Positions 10,465 to 25,400 of a stretch of DNA of 64,000 bases are shown here, piece by piece; the stretch's first letter is position 1; every line of letters starts with the position of its first letter. The DNA is taken from NCBI GenBank assembly GCA_944472135.2, contig OX235262.1, positions 39,111,804 through 39,175,803 on the forward strand, in the 5' to 3' direction. The position numbers and the translations under genes are program-made. Below the pieces are notes generated by a model. It saw only the letters and a program-made list of their open reading frames with translations. It was not told the DNA's origin and made no database searches. The stretch comes from Trichobilharzia regenti. Taxonomy: Eukaryota > Platyhelminthes > Trematoda > Strigeidida > Schistosomatidae.

Positions 10465-13400
10465 GTAAGAATATACGGTGAATCTTTTATATGAATATAT
10501 ATATGTTAAAAGAGATTTATATAAAATCTATTCCGTGTTACGTAATACTAGGAGTAGTCTACACTGTCAATCCTTTTTTTAAGTGTTATTCATTATTCCT
10601 GTTTTTTCAGGTTATGTTATTCTAAATGAGGTGTGTTCATTGCATAATGCCAGACGTCGTTTTCAATTCCATATTATTTCCTTATTCATCGTTCATATTT
10701 CTTCCAGACACTCACTGCGGACTCAATTAATTTAAATATCTCCATGGTAATTTAAGAATAAAAAGAATTTAAGTGGACAGTAGTTTTCGAAAACTTTTTC
10801 CTCAGGTTCTACAATTATAAATCCATGAATATTAGAATAAAAATGACCAGTAAAGACAAACCAAAATTATGTCAGGAGTTACATTCGCCGTATGAATATA
10901 AGATAGTATAGTAGCCGGTTGGTTAAGATTGCCATTTCAGTGCATATAAAATGTACAGTCATTAAGTACATGAGATAAAATGCGCATAGACAATTAAGCG
11001 ACATGCTAGTATATTCATAACTAACAGAATGCATACTTTAAATGGTGAGTTATATATTCACTGATGTGAAAGAAATATGGCTACTACAAAAATATAAACA
11101 AATAAATGTGATACGCTAAAGGTGTAAGCTCAAGGGATGACAAATAACAAACATGATGTTGATAAATCACACTAGTTGTGTAGTGAGCTGTAATCAAATA
11201 TTAATATTATTATTCGAAGTGGAACATGAGGCTTCAGCAGTACATCTCCATTCTGTCCGGTTCTCTGAAATCCTCTTTACCTGGGTCCATGACTTCCCAT
11301 AAGCTTTCATCCAATCCACATGATCTGTTTCATATCAATCTCGAACCCCCACCATGTCTCCTTTCATTCAGATACCACACTGGCATGTGACACGTAATAC
11401 AACTCAATGGTCTTTTTAGTGTATATCCAGTCCACCTCCAATTTCTTCGGCATACTTGTTGAACACTGGGTTCTCAGCTGGTTCGTTCTAAAACTTTCTT
11501 ATGGCTAATTTTTTCCACCTGGCTATCTAATATTCAGTATGCAACCGGAGAAGACAGCTGTTGATGAAAGTCTACGGCCTATTCAAAATGATTTTTTGAC
11601 GTGACATGCCAAGTTTCTGATCCATGTTGAGCAAGTGACTGGTTTGATACTGATGGTGAACATCCCAATCTAGTTCTTTATTCTGAGTTCTGATTTCTGA
11701 ACTGATTTCAGAGTGATGAATGTCCGCCTTGACTTTCCATTTCTGGCTGGTTTTGACATCCTCATCCGTTAGGCCTGTAGTTGACACGATACTGTTTACG
11801 TTAGTGAAGGTAAATGAAGTCTTCCGAATTTCTCCCACTGATAGTGATTGGTGCTTGTTGTTTATCGATGGGTACCTTCACCACCTCTGTTGTCTCTATG
11901 TTCACTTGAAGTCCTATCTTCACTACCTTTCTCTTCCACCAACTTGTTGGTTTTTGTCTGCAAATTTTCGAGTTTATTTTACTTCAGATATACATCGTTC
12001 ACGGAGTTTAGATCTCTCAGAGTATTCTAGTCGACCCAATATACTCCTGTCTTCTCACTGACCACGGTCTGCTTCATGATCTAGACTACCCCAATCAGGA
12101 ATGTCATCAGTGACAGCAGTCAGCGTTGTCTCACTCCTGTCTTCAATCCAAAGACTTCGCTGAAGTTTCTGCTGTGGATCTAAGTGAATAAAATAATAGA
12201 GACAAGATAACCTTATAGTAAATAATAATTGGTAATAAATAATAGTAATAATTCTGTGAAAATTTGTCACTTAATTGTTTATTCTCACTTTATCTCATTC
12301 AGATCACATTTTATGTGGTCAGCTTGACAACGTAAATGGCAATCAAGAAGGTAAGAGGAACAATATAATACTAGGGTAGTGTGTCATGAAATCCGTATTG
12401 AATGTGATCTGAATATTTTTGGCTTGAGAAGGATGAACTATGTTCAATTTGCAAATAAAAGAGGAGATTAGAGAAGAGTTACTTTTTACGGAACTGCCAT
12501 TCTCAAAGATAATTGGCCTCATACGGTATTAAAGTTTATTACAAGTCGTCGAATTCCTTGCAGAAAGCCCTAGTTTAAGTAAAGGATACATTTCCCAAAG
12601 TGAGTGAAATGTCTGAAATGCGTCTCTTGCTTTTAGCAAAAAGCAGTAGGCGGGTGAAATTCATATCGACGAAGTTAAAATACCAGGAAAAGGTTCCTAT
12701 TTCCATAAAGAAACGGTGACACCTGAAACCTTGAATATATTAAAGGCACCGAGTGAGATAAATAGGAGAGAAGAGGTAGATATATCACCTATCTGGCAGA
12801 CCCTATTGAGACAAAACAGATAAAGATTATTCGTTAATATTCTTTAACCTCTAAACAATTATTAATCAAATTCGTAATTTGAAATTTACACAGCTTGAGG
12901 AGGTGAACTTTCAACACAGTTCTCTGTGGAAACTAAATTACTCAAGTTACACATTTATTATATGATCTGCTTGGTAATCAAGACATTAGGTATACTTACA
13001 CGACAATATATACTACTGGTTGTTTGAGATGAGTAGGTGTTTACTACTTGCTAGCCAGATCGAGGTTATCTAAACACCAGACAGTTGTTTCACTCGTTTG
13101 GGACCGACCTCGTCAACTATGTGCTTTGTCCTACTGAACTCAAAGAGCCGAATCAGTTCACTTACCGTGCTTTACCAAAACACATAAACAGATAGATATA
13201 TACACATAACAGTGTTTCAGTGACAATTCGACATTATCATCACAAATTTATGATGACTAATCACATTTTTTTCAGTTGGTACAAACATTTACTAATAAGC
13301 CACCTTTAAAGGAGTTTATTTAAATTGACTCTGATTTCCTATTTCAAAAGCTGAATTGTTCGGCCACTTATCGATGTGTGGATTTCTGTATAGGATTCCT

Positions 13401-16400
13401 TGATAGCCAGTATACATGGTCACCGTCAGCTGTTTGAGTACAGAAAAACATAAATAAAACAAACAGGCCTTCTATATCTATCTATCTATCTATCTATCTT
13501 TGACACTGTCAGATGTAGTACTTTACCAGTCAAATACTACAAGACCGAAAATATTTTCTACCTGAATCTTGAACTACTGCAAAACTATTAGGTAGTATCG
13601 TTTGTTACGTTAAAATTCATTTGAAAACACCAATTGTCATTCCTCTCTGGTTTGCGAATCTCGGTGAATGCACACCCACCCCTCTACGAGAAATCAAATC
13701 AATCATGTTTATTTCATACATTTATTCCCCTTAATGAATTTGAACAAAGCAAGAACTACAGTTTTAGCAGAATAAAATGGTACCATCTTTTATTTCGTTG
13801 CCTTCTCGTCAGCTGCTTACATGGCAAAGACATTATTAAATATATCTACAACAACAATTTTAACATACTTGCACAGAGTTAAGTTTAAACAAAAATCAAT
13901 CGATCAATATACTCATACACTAAAAATATATACATATATAAATATGCAATATTAACCACTATTCCTAACAACAATAATAATCAAACACAATGGAAACTTT
14001 TAGCATTTCACATTCGGATGAAAGAGAGGTGAAATTATCCAGTTACCAGGGCAAAGAAAGGCTGATAACCGCTTCTTTCTGGACGCATAAATCAGGTTTC
14101 ATGCGCTTGATGGAAATGGCTTCAGCATACTTAAGGAGAATTGAGCTATTTTGCTTATTGATAATTTTGAACGACTTTTCAACGTCCACCTCATGACCCG
14201 TGTCGAGAAGATGCCTGGTGATGGCACTGTTTAAAGCATTTATGAGGTGAGTACGTCATCCTCCATCCGTTAGACTTCAATTGAATTACACATATTTTCT
14301 AACTGAAGTAAATTACCACTTCCATTACATACCATCAACAAGAACTTGAGTCTACTGCGACTGGACGAATCCATCAGTCAAAGTTTTATTTGAGCTGGAG
14401 GAAATTAACAGGGAAATTAATCATTGCAAAAAATCCCTGCCTAGATTACTTCGTAAAGGTCATCCAGTGTTCCAATTTTTTCGGTAGTTATCTAACTGCC
14501 TATAATTCATCACAAATCCTATTACGAAAACAATCAAATTCCAGCTGATTCGAATTCTGATTATCAGATAATAGTTTTCCGAACTGTGTAGTCCATCAGA
14601 TCTTCTAGTGGTGTTCTCACAGCTTCCAGATGCCAGTTTTTACAGAGTAAATTGGATAGTGAGTCAGCTTATGGCTGCATGTCAGGTTCAAAGAGGTTTT
14701 CGTCAAAGCAAGAATAACAAGGGTGTCGGGTTCACTGGCCCACCATACCACCCGGATTTGCAGCAGTGATTGCTTAGAAGGAGACCTCTTATTTCTGGAA
14801 ATTCCCTCGATTCAAAATGGATACCCGATAGTTTTCTGGAAAGGAACATGAAACCAAAGCCACAAAGAGAAGAATACAGTTCGGTGCCGAAGAAGGCACT
14901 GTATCTGAATCTAGACTTCAGAAGAGGCTTAGCTACAGATATCTTAAACATGAGAATTTATAGCTCCCTAATCAAGACCTAATCTGTAGCAATACTGAGA
15001 CTAGTTTCCTGTGACTGCTCACTGCTTCTAAGTAGTGTCAAGGACAAACTGACATATATCCATTCCAATATGCATGTATCAATTAACCTGCTCCTGCTGA
15101 GTTAGGCACATAGGTCATTGTACGTGAATCCCTTCAAAAAGTGTTAGAGAACACTGTCTAGCATGGCTGCAAAGAGTAATTACTGGTTCACCCAGAAGCG
15201 TCATAAGTGAACATCCCATCAGCACTTGTCAAAGCATTTCAATTGACTCATCACTCAGAGTTGTTTACAAAGTAAATAAAAATCTATCAATAGCAGTGTG
15301 CTTCCAACTCCTAGATAATTCAGAAGCCCTCGACATATACATTGAAAAGCTGAAGCAGTGTGTTCGAAAGAGACTAGTCTAACGTTTAAATTATCCTTAG
15401 ACTTAGTTCTCTTTGACTCCTTAGTAGTCGCTTTCTTCATCCCCTTCATTTGTTTTCATTTTCAGCTATAAACACTATTATTTCAGTTTGCTTCTATGCA
15501 CAACCTCTTCACAGCTGTCTTCGTTAAAGACTATTTCACGTTTTACGCACCTAAAAATTTCCTAATCATATGTAATATTGTTTCTATACCTCTTGTGATC
15601 TACAGTCACACCTTCGAACTTCTATAGTAGGTTGAAAACTGTTATCATCCTCAATCTCTTTGTTACTGTATTAAATTAAATAATGATAATTGCAACTATG
15701 GGGATTTATGCAAAAATAAAGTACGATTTTACAAATTTTGAAAATAAAATTACTGAAGAGATATCTGTTCTCTGAGTTTCTTGTTGTTTTCTCTGATGGG
15801 TAGTTTCCACGAGTAAGCAGCAAAATACTGCAAAAAGTAAGTGTTTGACAGTGATTTGAAATCTAAGACGATTGATTGATGAACAAATGAGTATTTTTCC
15901 CGGATAATTTGTTCTCCATCAGGTTCTACAGCTGTATATCCATTAAAGAACCATTGGATTAAGTTCCAGTGGCTCAGTGGTCTACGAGCTCGCCTTTTAA
16001 CCAGAAGGTCCTGCGTTCGAGCCCTGGCGGTGGGTGTGTACTTATGAAGAGTCCTAAACTAGGACGACACAGTTGTCCAGTACTCCCAGGTTTTCCAGTG
16101 GTTCTCTAACTGACGCTAGCTCATGGTGAAATCCTCCATACAATCAAACAAAATCCCTACAAAACCAATACTTGAAAAAAATATTGTTAATAACAACATC
16201 AAATGTTAAAATAATAGTAATAGTACGCACAGACTAGCGTTTGAAAACACCAGTATGCGATAATATGCATCAGTATAACGCTGAATTGAATATCACATAA
16301 ATTAAGATAATACAGGATCTATGAATTTATAGATTCACAACAGGCCAGGGTAGCCATGGTGCCTGGACCTGTTTCTTTTCCACACAGACTTACGGTTATT

Positions 16401-19400
16401 TTAAGAGAATAACATCAGTCTCCACTGGTTACAGTAATTGATATTTAGGGGCTTTGGTACCCGACAGATGGTAGCGAAACGATCCATCAGTACTGACTTT
16501 ACAGCCTGTTTGGAAGAGGCTATCCATTTCAGTCACACAGGTATGTGCTCCTTATAAGGAAAGGCTAAATCCCTCAGGCAATGGGCTATATAACTGGCTG
16601 CACAGGAGATGAATTAATAGATATAATAAGAGGTGGCTAGCCTGCGTGATTGGTCTTTCAACTTCAAAATCGCAAACAGGAGAGTCGAAAATATGAGCTG
16701 CAGCTTACCAAAATTTCGTCTATTCTGAAATGACTTTCTTAACTTGTTGGTTGTAACTTCACATTTGTGCTGCGATCGCATATATAGAAGCCTTTTCGTC
16801 ATAGATGCAGAAGTGTTCTCTTCAAATTTACTGGGCATGTGCTTCCTAATAAGCCTTCCTTGACAGCTATTCGCAATTTAGCTGCTACATACAATTCATA
16901 TAAGTTCGTCTTCACTCACATCTTCTGTAAATGTAGCTCTAACGCTGTAGCTGAGTGATCTCATCAAATTTCTTCTGTACTGGAGGGGAAAAAAGCTAGA
17001 GAAATATGTAAACTATCCTATCCATGTGATTTTCTTAAGTTCCTTAAATTCCATCTAGTCTTCTTGCAAGGAGATCCTTGAAATTCTTCAATTAAGGGAG
17101 CTGAGATCAATAGGTTGGACGAGGTGTCATGGCGATAATATTAGCAGCTTCATTCCGGACAGAATGGTTATGCATTACAGAGAATTCTCAAAGTAATCTA
17201 TTGCATGAAATTTTCTCTTCATCCAGGATCTTTAATTAAAACTGCAATCTACAGTATATCATGTGACTGAATGTTGTTCTATCTGAAGCAAAGACGAATC
17301 CCTTTTTGGTATTTTTCCTTCGTCTCTGAGAAATGTGCACCAGTGGTTTTAAACATAATATGTGTGAGAATATTTCGCGACTCAGTGATACAACTGAATG
17401 GTTAAAATAATAAGAATCACAGAATATACGATACAATCTGCTGTAAGTCAATGTAGCGCAGTGATTTAAACAGGCCACCAGTTTTAAACGTCAAAATAGT
17501 CAGGAAAAAACAGAATGCATAATCAAGTAAGGAGGTTCGTACACCATGTGCATGCCCTCCTTACTGATAATCAGGCATAGCTCTGTGGTTTAGAAGTTCA
17601 GCTTTAAATCAGTGAATTCTCTGTTCCGGTCCCAGTTCAACTTCTTGCGAAGCTGTAGGCATTCTCATCTGCAGTCACCCAGTAAGTGTAGATTGATGCC
17701 TTGCACATGAAAAACCTGATCCGAGTAAGCGAATTATAACTGAGATCTGAATATTAATTATCTCAAGTAAGTTTTAATTATACAGATTAGTTAAAAATGA
17801 ATAAAACAGTATATCACTATTATTATTATTATTACTTTTAATTAACAGGCTGATGTCTGTCACGCGTATCATGTCCTACGTTCAAAAGGTATTAAACCCG
17901 AGCACATAATCACATTCATGTATGATGATATTGCACACAATGAAGAGTGAGTGACTAATAATATGTTCATATACATATAATAAGTATCGATTAATTCCTC
18001 ATGTTTCTATTTTTAAAAGTAATTAACATCTTGAAATTGATTAATTGAATAGAACTGAAATATTTGACTATACTGAGCAAAAGTAATAATAAAAGTTTAT
18101 TGTTAGATGGGTATGAGTATAATTGAAGAGGAATAAAGTGGTTTGTTCAGCTAATATATATATATATGGTTTAGAGACTTGTTACTCGCATGAACAAAAT
18201 TATTTCCAACAGGATATTGAAGACTTTCACTAACACCAGCTTTCACTCCATCCTGAAGATCAGACGGCCAAAAATGATTAGCAACAAATGGTTCTGGTAG
18301 CGAACTGTCCAGGAACCTATTGGTCAACAAACATGCGGAAGCAAATCAAGATGGACTGAACATACTCTCAAGAGACTGCTGAGTGATATCCCACGTCAGA
18401 CCCTCAAGAAGGTATTAGACTGACACATAGAAGTTTATGTGAAAGAGAAATGAAAACTTGTGTGTAATCGCGGAGTCACCTCAAAAACGATTGCAGATAA
18501 CGGTGGGAAATGGTGATATATTGCAGAAGCCCTAAGTTCCACTTGCAGCCCAGGGAAACACTAATAACCAACCAGCTCAGAGAACACTATTAATTGCAAA
18601 CAATAACAATCACTGATCTCTGTGGAATTATGGTGGCAAAGATATGTTAATTCGAAACCGCTTAAGTTGATGAATATTCAGTACTCTTACACAACTAGAA
18701 TTAAGCATTCCATATTAGTTTGTTTAATAGATGTATCACATAGTGAAGAAACAGTATTATTTACTGGATGACAATGTTTCGAACAAAATTTATTGTTTAT
18801 AATCATATCAGTTATAATCACACGACTTCGAAACTTGAGTTTTATAGTTTTCTTTGTCCTCCTTTATTTGTCGTAGGGGTAGTAGAATTTTCCAGATATC
18901 TGGAACAGGTGTGGAATCATTCCTGTTACACGTATTTGCAGTTGATTCGATAAACAAAGCTTCTGTTATCAGTCTCTCTCTCCACTCTGTGACATTAGAT
19001 TTTAAAACTGTCATCCTATCCCAGCCTACTGTGTGGCTGTGTGTAACTGCATGTAATGCTATACCTGAACTATTCTCTAGATTTCTTATCTTATCAACAC
19101 CTGTCCAAGATATGTGGAAAATTCTACTACCCTAACGACGACAAACAGGAGAGAACAAAGAAATCTATAAAACTCAAGCTTCGAAGTCGTGTGATCATAA
19201 TTGATGGTTTGATTATGAACAATAAATTGTTTTCGAAACGCCATCCAGTAAATAATACTGTTTTACAGTGTGATGCATCCAATAAACAAACTAATATGGA
19301 ATTACTTACTACCACAGTGGCCAAGTTTTACACATATATTAGAATTAAGCATTTTATCTTTTTTCTGAAGTGAGTCAATCTCAATTGGTATGTTTCTACC

Positions 19401-22400
19401 CATGGATCAATGGGAATCTAAATGAGGTTTATCGTAGTTATAAAAGTGTGGAGAAATAAAGAAATCTGTATGCTTAGGCTTCAGATAAACGGGTGAGACA
19501 TAGAAATTCCTTACCAGTAGGTGTGATTCTACCCTATACACAATGATATGACTATAAGCTCTCAAAGAGTTATCAATTAGAATGAATAAAAGAAAATTCA
19601 GTGAAGTAAAATTTCTCTTAATCGACAATGCCATCTTCAAAGGTCGTACAGTAGTGCGCAAAATTTACCTTAAAATATGAAGTAGTCTGTTATTGCGTAA
19701 TAGTGTAGTATGTCTCATATAACTGATGAAATTACTCAGAAGGGGCTTTTATAAATAAAAATAAATTACATGGCAATCAGGTGTTGGTCTGCAGGGATCT
19801 GATTGGTTACAGGTTTCATCACGAGTTGATATCGATTGCAAAACCATTGGAAAACCGGCTATAAGTGCATGGACAAAAGTTTCATCCTAGTTTGTGACTC
19901 TTCACAGTACACACCAGGAATGTCTAGTGACAAGGATAGCTGATAAACCATTCTCAGCCACTGGAACCCAATCCAAGGATTTATAATTATTCTGATGTTC
20001 ACTAGCAAATGGATATAAACAGGAAGTTACCTGAAGTCCGAGCGAAAAGAAACTAGCAGGATCCACCAAGTCAGGTAAGCGAACAGTTGTTCACCTTTGA
20101 TATTGGCCGATGGTTGTGAATTTGCGGAAGATGAATTCACGCGCCATTGGGTCAGGTTACAGTTACCGAGAATGGTCTATATACTCCCCTATGAAACTGC
20201 AAGGTCCTGAGTTCAAACCCCATTGGATGCATACTGCTGAATAGTCACAAACTAAGACAAACCATCTGTCTAGCACACCCAGATTTTATAGTGGTTTTCT
20301 AACCGATGTCATCGCGTGATCAAACCAGTAATTACACAATAGTCAGCAACACAATGAAAGTGAGGGTTTGAAATTTGGTAAGGTTAGAATTGTCAACGGA
20401 TGAGTAGCAAATTTGGTTAATTGTTCACTTGATAAATGAGAAGTTGGGGGAAAAGCCTATTAAACTTTGAAAAGAAAAATCTAAGAGTGATGATTTTGGA
20501 CTAATCACTAAAAATAGAAGCCAACGAGTAGGAAAGAGTTAAAAACAATGATAGAATAAAATACTGTACACAGACTTCAGGATCATGTTGGCGGGTCACT
20601 ACCGCCTCCACCACAGTAATCCCCTTTCAGAATTATTTGGGCGAATGACTGTTGAGTTGAATTTATAGGTATTCTAGGTATCCTTAAGAAACTAAAAATA
20701 TTCAGATCACAAGATGTGACCCACAGGTAACTGGAGTGAAACTTCACCACTCGAACTGAATCATCTCCTTGAACTGTATTGTTTACAAATGACGAATCCA
20801 GTTCAATGCACTACCAGACTACCTCAGTAGCTATCCAGAATTCAGACAGTTTCAATTGATTCGGATGTTTGAGTTGAATCACTGATGTGCTAACCACCAC
20901 CTCTATCTTATCCGAAATGAATGAATTTTGCAACTACTCAAATTAGTTAGTAGTGTATACCTCCAAGTAACAATATGCTTATATAACTGAAATTTTTCTT
21001 TTAGCAATCCTTTCAAAGGAAAAATTTTCAATGACTATCACCATAAGGATTACTACAAAGGCGTAGTTATTGACTACAAACATGGGGTAAGTTGTTGCTG
21101 TCATTTTTGGGGTTGTCGCCATTGTCATTTATTTCAGTGCCTTTAATTCTTGCTTATCATGAATGAAATGTCATTAATGATAAGAATATATTTTGATGTG
21201 CTTGCATCCTTTCAGCCCGGTGGCTAGATTGCTAACCTCTCATTGTCCTATTAAAAACATCTTCAGTGCGTATATGAATTGAATTTCATACAGCTAGCTC
21301 CCTTGATAAACTTGAGGAAGGCAAGAGGAATACATTGAATGAGATAAAATGACATCATCACCTTTCGTTGGTTCTTGCCAGCTCCATGCAGCCATGAATA
21401 CCTCTTTATTCCTACAAAGGATGGAGTTAGGTTTGATGGTCTCCATTGCCTTTGTCCACTCCATCTGTATTTCAATCTGCATAATTGTTGGGTAGTAGTT
21501 GATGAATTGGTTTGTTATCAGAATTCCTTGTGGCATAACCTTTTTGACCAGCCATCTGATCTTCAAATGGATCTAAGGCAGCTGTTGATGCAATTCTGTA
21601 ATAACCGGTTAGAAACGCTTTCGGTGACGCGAATGCAAAGTTTCTGAAGCATGTAGAGGTACTGATTAACATGACATTACTGCATAAATATCCAGACATT
21701 TGTAACTGGTGCAGAATACTTCACACCATACTTCTCCCCTTCCTCTGTCAACTTGTTAGTGTTACCCTTGAGATGTTTCAATTTGTACTGCGTTTCACTC
21801 AAATCATCATCGAGGTCCAAATGTTCTAAGGTTATATATTATTTATTCTATTGGGTTCCGAGTGCAACATAGGGCTTCAAACTAGAGCTCTGAAGTTTAG
21901 GTAGCAGCAGTTTTATCCTTATGGGGTGACGTTGCTAGCCTCATTTCCAACCTTTCCTCCTGGTCAGGCCTACTACCGGCTTAGTGAGGTTATGGACTGC
22001 ATCCGCCGGTGATCGAACCCTAGACTACATGCGTGGTTGGCGAATATTCCACCTCTGGACCACCTACGCACAAGGTTACATACATATATGATGAGTTTAC
22101 GCATCAACTTGAATGTAAGGCAATTTGTCTTTTTACTCTGATATGAATAACATAAAATCAGGCCTCCAAACTGAGATCTTCCTAGGACATTTTAAGCATT
22201 TCTGTCAAATTGTTTCTTTCACTACTACTGCTACTACCTTTTTTGTTTAATTATTAATTATTTTAGAAAGTTAACCCAAAGACTTTCCTACAAGTGTTAA
22301 AAGGTGACAAAAGAGCTGGGAAAAAAGTTTTGAACAGGTGAGTTGAAATTACTTTTATTAAACAAAAGCTTTAAAATTAGCTCAACTTCATCTTGTCTTG

Positions 22401-25400
22401 TCTGATTCATCCCTTTTTAATCAAATAACAATTCATTTGAGGGCTAAGTTAAACTTTAAGCACAACTGACTACCAATGGAGTGCGATCGCACCAGTGACC
22501 TTGTAAGGCTCAGTGAGCAAGTAAGTGAAACCTGGCAAATAATGTTGTCATCATCAATAAAATATGCTGATCGAAGTGTTATGCTACTGAATGGGATATC
22601 TGACAAGTTTCTTCTTACGTTTGCGAAAGATAAAGTTACGCTTTAAGCGAAGGACAAGTTAGTGTTAGGTTAACCTAATAAAGGCGACGTTATGGTTGGT
22701 TTGAGTTAGATTACAATTAGTTTAGGGATATTTTTACGTCAAAGTTAGGTTAAGGAAAGATTTGTGTTATTGTTAGGGTTAGAGACCTAGATAATTACAC
22801 GCATAGAATGTGGTTAAATTCCTCTGTTGATATAAGAATAGAACTTGTGCACTGTAGTAGAGTAGAGTAAAATTCAATTTTGGGTAACAATTATTTCGAT
22901 AAATTCTCAAGGTGTTATGCAGTAAATTTCATGATGACGAGGTTTCGAGTACAGTTTGTTGCCCAGTAAATATTGCTGTATAACACTATGAGACTTTATC
23001 AAAATAAATTTTACCCACAATGAAATTATACTGTGTTGATACTCCAACTTAAAACTGAGAGCTATTTTTATCACATGTGAGAGAAAGATATCCTCTGTAA
23101 CACTTTTATACAGTTTTTATGCATTTTTTTCATAAATATTTGTATTTCATACACAAAAATGCCTCCTTCACGTGATTGGTTCCTTTGAGGTCATTCGCTG
23201 ATTGGTAGTTAGTGGTGCTTAAAGTTTAACTTTGCCCATTTGAGATATCATTCCCTGGTTCATAACTGACAGATTAATTCACCTGAAATTATTGGCATCT
23301 GAAACACGAGGTGTAGTTGTCTTTTCTAAGATGGATGCTTTAGTTACGAAGCTTTCATTGTCCATCTAGGAAACATATACTCAACGTCAACCTGAATATC
23401 AGAAGCCTACTGCAAACAGAAATCAAAAGACAAATCATATGTGACATAACTACATAGGCTTTCAAAATGCATGCGTACTACATTGGCATATCGAGTGTAT
23501 CGCACTGAACAAGGTGAACACAAAAGAGTAATTCAGAAGATTTGTAGCTCAGTTAGTTGATGATGATGATGATGATACTGGCGTAGTTGTGTTCATTGAA
23601 CTGGATAGTTTAATTTGGAAACTTTCATTATTATAAGCACAGAAATGAAGCACTGCTGGAAGGCATAATTCCTTCGTAGAGTAATTTTATTTGATGAAAA
23701 GAACACAGGTTGATAAAGGATTATTTATTTACTGATGAAGTTTAAAGCATAATGCACTGTTTATAATTACATAAACTATGAACGTTGGTTATATATATCA
23801 AATTTATTCATAAAATGACTTCAATTACAGAACCATTGGAAATCTGCAAGTACTGGACAGAAGTTTCGTCCTAGTTTGGAACTCATCAACAGTACTTATC
23901 TTTGACTCTTATGTATTATCCTTTGACTTTATTGGATGTAGTATTTTTCACATATCTCGTATTATTGTTATGCCGTTCTTAATGCACATAGTAGATGTAG
24001 ATTCAATGAACAACCTATCCACCCATATTAATCTTTAGAACGGTAGTTGTGTGCCACTCTGCTATGTGAATGTATTTTAACGCTTTAACATTGCAACTGC
24101 TTAGTTTTTCTTCAAAGTATTCATCTTCGAAGGTTCAGTCATTCTACACTTAGCCAAATTCTTATGTTGAGATAATTTGATTACCTAAGTATTTGATACA
24201 TTGCAGTCATTGAAAAGTATGTTTTTGATAAGATTATCCTGTCTAATGGGATTGATAGGTTACTTCAGCCTACAGACCCTGTCCCTGAGTGAGTTTGGAG
24301 GTTTGAATTCATTGTTTATTTGAGATATTGTTTCTGGATTAATTTCCAAAGTCAGACTGATTCATCTACATGTATGACATGCAAAAGACTGAGCTGGATG
24401 GTTTAATTGCCAATCTTTCGTTATCCTTCCGGACAACATCTTTAGCGCCAACTTTAAGATAAAGAGAGGTTTTCAAATCCTACACCAGCATAATAACTGT
24501 CTTTTTTGATGTACTCAAAAATGACCAAGATTCTCCAGAATCCCCCACCACCACCCCCCAATCTATCCTTTCATCTCTGTTAGTAGTGATCAATTTTTTT
24601 CGGGCGACAAAAAAGAAGTCATATTAACAAGAGATGAAATATCAAGTTTACCAAAATGACCATTATTAGTACAAGTGAATATAAGGATAAGAAAAACTTC
24701 GGAGACTGCTAGTCATATTAGAATTTATCAGCACAGACTGTGATTAAGCTAATGACGAATTCTAGAAATACACTTCATATTTAACTAAGAGCTGAAGATT
24801 TTACCCAGAAAGATGAAGAAAGCTTCTCAATTAAACTATCTGGCTAAGTTAACGCGACGATACCAGTTAGGCGAAAGTGTGGAAATAAACTCACCAATAC
24901 TTTTAAAGCCTTATAAGATAAAATAAAGAAATAGCCACTACTTGTATAAAACTATATACTACTTATTGATTGAGATAAGTAGTTTTATGCCAACCATATC
25001 AACCAGCTCATCAAAGTGGCCTAAACACTGGGTGGCAGTCTCTCTCATTTGGCGCCGAGAATGTTAGCAATGTTCCGGTTTCGCCTCAACTCAGAGGGCT
25101 GATACAGTGATATACTACCGGTCAAATTCACAATTTGTAGTCTGGTCTGTAGATCGCTACAATATGACTGGCTAGTAACAATACTGGCCGACACATGTGG
25201 TGTACATGTATTCATCTCAGCTAATCATAAGTATTTAGTTTTACTTAACTATGCTTGCTTTCTTACTCACCATTTATGGAACCAAGCAGATCATATACTT
25301 TGATCTGAATAATTTAGTATCAACAGGAAACTGTGGTGAAATTACACTTCAAGAAGTAGGTACATTGCGAAATACTCACTAGTTTGCAAATCTTGAACTT

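Noticed and set aside
11720..12061. Plus-strand 113-codon frame
   Set aside because: Antisense to an RTE-type fragment.
23559..23576. CRISPR-like or satellite array
   Set aside because: Only a triplet microsatellite; no spaced direct repeats of CRISPR type occur in the window.
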